Positions 23,779 through 25,493 of a DNA stretch of 25,493 bases are shown in pieces. The first letter of the stretch is position 1. Every line of letters starts with the position of its first letter. A program made the translations under genes and the position numbers. The stretch comes from Zoogloea sp. GTDB lineage: Bacteria > Pseudomonadota > Gammaproteobacteria > Burkholderiales > Rhodocyclaceae. A model generated the notes under the pieces. It was not told where the DNA came from. It saw nothing but the letters and a program-made list of their open reading frames with translations, and searched no databases. The DNA is taken from NCBI GenBank assembly GCA_016720685.1, contig JADKKC010000056.1:1-25493 (forward strand), written 5' to 3'.

Positions 23779-24981
23779 CTAGTATTCGAAATGGATTTTC
23801 GTGGCGATCACGGCGCCGGCCTGAGCATCGAAGTAGCCCTTCAGCTCGACACGTCGCTCGTTGGCCAGGCTGGACCGGCTGCCGCTCTCGAAGCTCACCG
23901 GGCCGCTGGCATCGATCAACTGGCCACGCAGACGGAAGCGCTGGGTGTCCGCGTCGAAGTCGGTAATCAGTGCCGTGATCTCGAATTCCTCGGCATCCGG
24001 CGTGTCCTCGTCGGCAAGCTCGATTTCCGTGGCGACCAGGATGCCGGCGCGCCCGCGGCCCTCCATCTCGACCCGCCGGCCAAGCGCAGGCGTGCCGGAA
24101 ATTCTGGCCGCACTGGCATCCACCGTCACCCCATCGACGACAAAGGAGGTGGGCGAGGCGAGCATGGAGATGTCACCCTCGATCTTGATCTCGACATCGG
24201 CCAAAGCCACCCGCGGCGCCGCGCCGAGGGAATCCACCCCCCACAGGCCGCCGGACGGCAGGCGGGCCGACGAGGCACGCACGATCTGCCCGTTGGCCAG
24301 CGCCGGCATTCCGGCCGCCGGCACGCTGCTGTAATCAAGCCGCACGCCGGCCACCGTGAAGCGGCGGTTCGCCGTATCCAGCGCTTCGACCGGACCGCGC
24401 AGCTTGAAGCGGCTCGCAAAAGCGACGGGCTCGATGCGCGTGGCGGTGTAGGCCCCGTCGGCGGCGTTGAAGAAGCCATAGACCTCCACCCGATCACCCG
24501 CCCTCAGCGCCCCGATACCCGCCAGGCGGTCGTCGAACACCGTCGAGGCCTTGATGCGGACCGTGGCGCCGAGCACCGTGAAGCGGCCCGCGGCCACATC
24601 GACCCCGCCCACCGGACCGACAATCTCGCTGCCGTAGCGGATGCCCGTGGCCACCCCGGTGCCGGCCACGAAGTCGGCGCTGCCATTGACGACGCTGACC
24701 ATGCCGAGCCTCAGGTCGGCCCGCGTCCGGGCGTTGCCGTCCTCGTCGCTAACGGTGGCCGCGCTATCGTCGTAGCGCACGCCGGAAATGATCACCGAGC
24801 CGAAACCCGAAATCGGTCCGACGCCAACGGTGCTCGACACCGTGCTGGTGCCGCCGGTGCCAACCCCGGCCACCTCGCCGCCCCCACCCCCGCCACAGGC
24901 GGCCAGAATGCAGGCAAGGACGATGCCGGCCAATCCGCCGGACAGCTTGCGCAACAAGGCGCGGTGAAGGTTTGAACTCAT
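23779..24981 (-). CDS. DUF5666 domain lipoprotein
   Basis: The 400-residue protein starts with a lipoprotein signal ending LAAC (Cys29), followed by six glycines and a Gly/Ser/Thr-rich spacer. The rest is made of repeated small beta domains of the DUF5666 type. Each has a GxV...D...RFTVxG pattern (GGVDVAAGRFTVLGATVRI, VEALDTANRRFTVAGVRLDY, ITDFDADTQRFRLRGQLID), alternating with LRAGDRVEVYGFF-like segments. Function of DUF5666 is unknown; the shape suggests an OB- or barrel-like envelope scaffold. The ATG at 24981 lies eight bases after the DUF6502 stop; a GTG at 24993 overlapping that stop is an alternative. It is 44 bases upstream of the cytochrome gene, so one transcript is likely. Confidence 0.88.
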   Translation of the reverse strand: MSSNLHRALLRKLSGGLAGIVLACILAACGGGGGGEVAGVGTGGTSTVSSTVGVGPISGFGSVIISGVRYDDSAATVSDEDGNARTRADLRLGMVSVVNGSADFVAGTGVATGIRYGSEIVGPVGGVDVAAGRFTVLGATVRIKASTVFDDRLAGIGALRAGDRVEVYGFFNAADGAYTATRIEPVAFASRFKLRGPVEALDTANRRFTVAGVRLDYSSVPAAGMPALANGQIVRASSARLPSGGLWGVDSLGAAPRVALADVEIKIEGDISMLASPTSFVVDGVTVDASAARISGTPALGRRVEMEGRGRAGILVATEIELADEDTPDAEEFEITALITDFDADTQRFRLRGQLIDASGPVSFESGSRSSLANERRVELKGYFDAQAGAVIATKIHFEY

Positions 24982-24989
24982 GGCTGGTC

Positions 24990-25493
24990 TCACTTTTTCG
25001 ACTCTGTTTGATCGGGGGCAGGTGACGGCGCCATGTCCGTCGCGTAACTGTAGAGGCCGATGCGCAGGCGCTTATCCTGCGGGCGTCCCGCGTTCCGGTC
25101 GGCCTCGATGAGGCCTTCGAGCAGCGGCACCGCCGCGTGCATCAGGCTCTTCCAGCGGGCCAGCACAAACTGGCGCGCGGCCGTCACCGACTGCCCGGAG
25201 AGCTCGTCGGCGAACACCGCCTGCTCGAAATGCGGCGGCTCCGGTGCCAGCACATTGCTCACCGCCGCCGCCAGGTGATCGCCCACGTTGTCGCCGGAAA
25301 GCCCAGCATCGGCGCCTGGGCGTCGCTCGGCACGAAGGCGTTGCGCACCAGACGCACGGTGTCGGTGGCTTCGTCGAGGCGGGCGATGCCCAGACGGCAC
25401 ATTTCATCGAGCAGGCTGCGCGGATGCACGTCGCGGGTCACCGACTGGGCGAGGGCTTCGAAGCTCGCCTCGCCCGCGACGCGCGGCACCCGT
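24990..25493 (-). CDS. DUF6502 family protein, N-terminus beyond window, frameshifted
   Basis: Only the C-terminal ~168 residues are in the window. The first frame gives PRVAGEASFEALAQSVTRDV, then LLDEMCRLGIARLDEATDTV and RLVRNAFVPSDAQAPMLGF. Adding one T (sense strand) to the three-base run at 25298-25300 continues as SGDNVGDHLAAAVSNVLAPE, then PHFEQAVFADELS and the end. The resulting sequence fits DUF6502, a family of unknown function with an N-terminal helical part that may resemble a winged helix. Its stop nearly abuts the DUF5666 lipoprotein start. This pairing looks deliberate and may imply that the DUF6502 protein regulates or assists the lipoprotein; that is inference. Confidence 0.78.

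Overview
The window reads as chromosomal DNA of a high-GC betaproteobacterium, most likely from the Rhodocyclales (Azoarcus/Thauera/Zoogloea/Dechloromonas-type). Four PEP-CTERM exported proteins, sigma-54 promoters in front of two of them, a TIGR02001-type porin joined to glnK-amtB, and a flavocytochrome c sulfide dehydrogenase all point that way. The placement rests on gene content and protein similarity recognised by eye; no search was run.

Layout. 1-901 (minus): a NYN/LabA-like nuclease-fold protein with a LOTUS (OST-HTH) domain, cut by the window edge. 1019-2456 (plus): a small unknown protein and an intact PEP-CTERM protein behind a putative sigma-54 promoter. 2538-3209 (minus): an exported coiled-coil protein. 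3286-6863 (plus): YheS-type ABC-F ATPase, ThrH phosphatase/phosphotransferase, and PurU. 6864-7373: a 510-bp gene-free stretch with a hairpin, a 17-bp motif shared with the first PEP-CTERM promoter, and a near-perfect sigma-54 promoter for the second PEP-CTERM gene (7374-8179, frameshifted). 8260-10726 (minus): trmA, a PhnA/YjdM-like protein and an unknown protein, tightly packed. 10964-13636 (minus): amtB, glnK and a TorF/Gcw_chp-family porin, behind a sigma-54 promoter and NtrC-like sites. 13899-20019 (plus): ubiK, a YceI protein, an unknown lipoprotein, yifB/comM with a LexA-like box, a small membrane protein, a Bcr/CflA transporter and a ceramidase-like membrane hydrolase. 20021-25493 (minus): DUF6502 protein, DUF5666 lipoprotein, monoheme cytochrome c, flavocytochrome c sulfide dehydrogenase flavoprotein, terminator, then two PEP-CTERM genes.

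How the parts fit. Three gene sets carry sigma-54 signatures: nitrogen assimilation (porin-glnK-amtB, NtrC-like sites) and two PEP-CTERM surface proteins. The right-hand cluster combines periplasmic sulfide oxidation with outer-surface proteins of unknown role and is the most unusual region.

Quality caution. Eight probable single-base indels, seven of them in or next to homopolymer runs, break three of the four PEP-CTERM genes, the flavoprotein C-terminus and the DUF6502 gene. Seven of the eight lie between 20.0 and 25.4 kb. Residual sequencing error is the simplest explanation, although real decay or phase variation cannot be excluded from the sequence. A 51-53 bp duplicate of the flavoprotein gene's 3' end also sits between the two right-hand PEP-CTERM genes.
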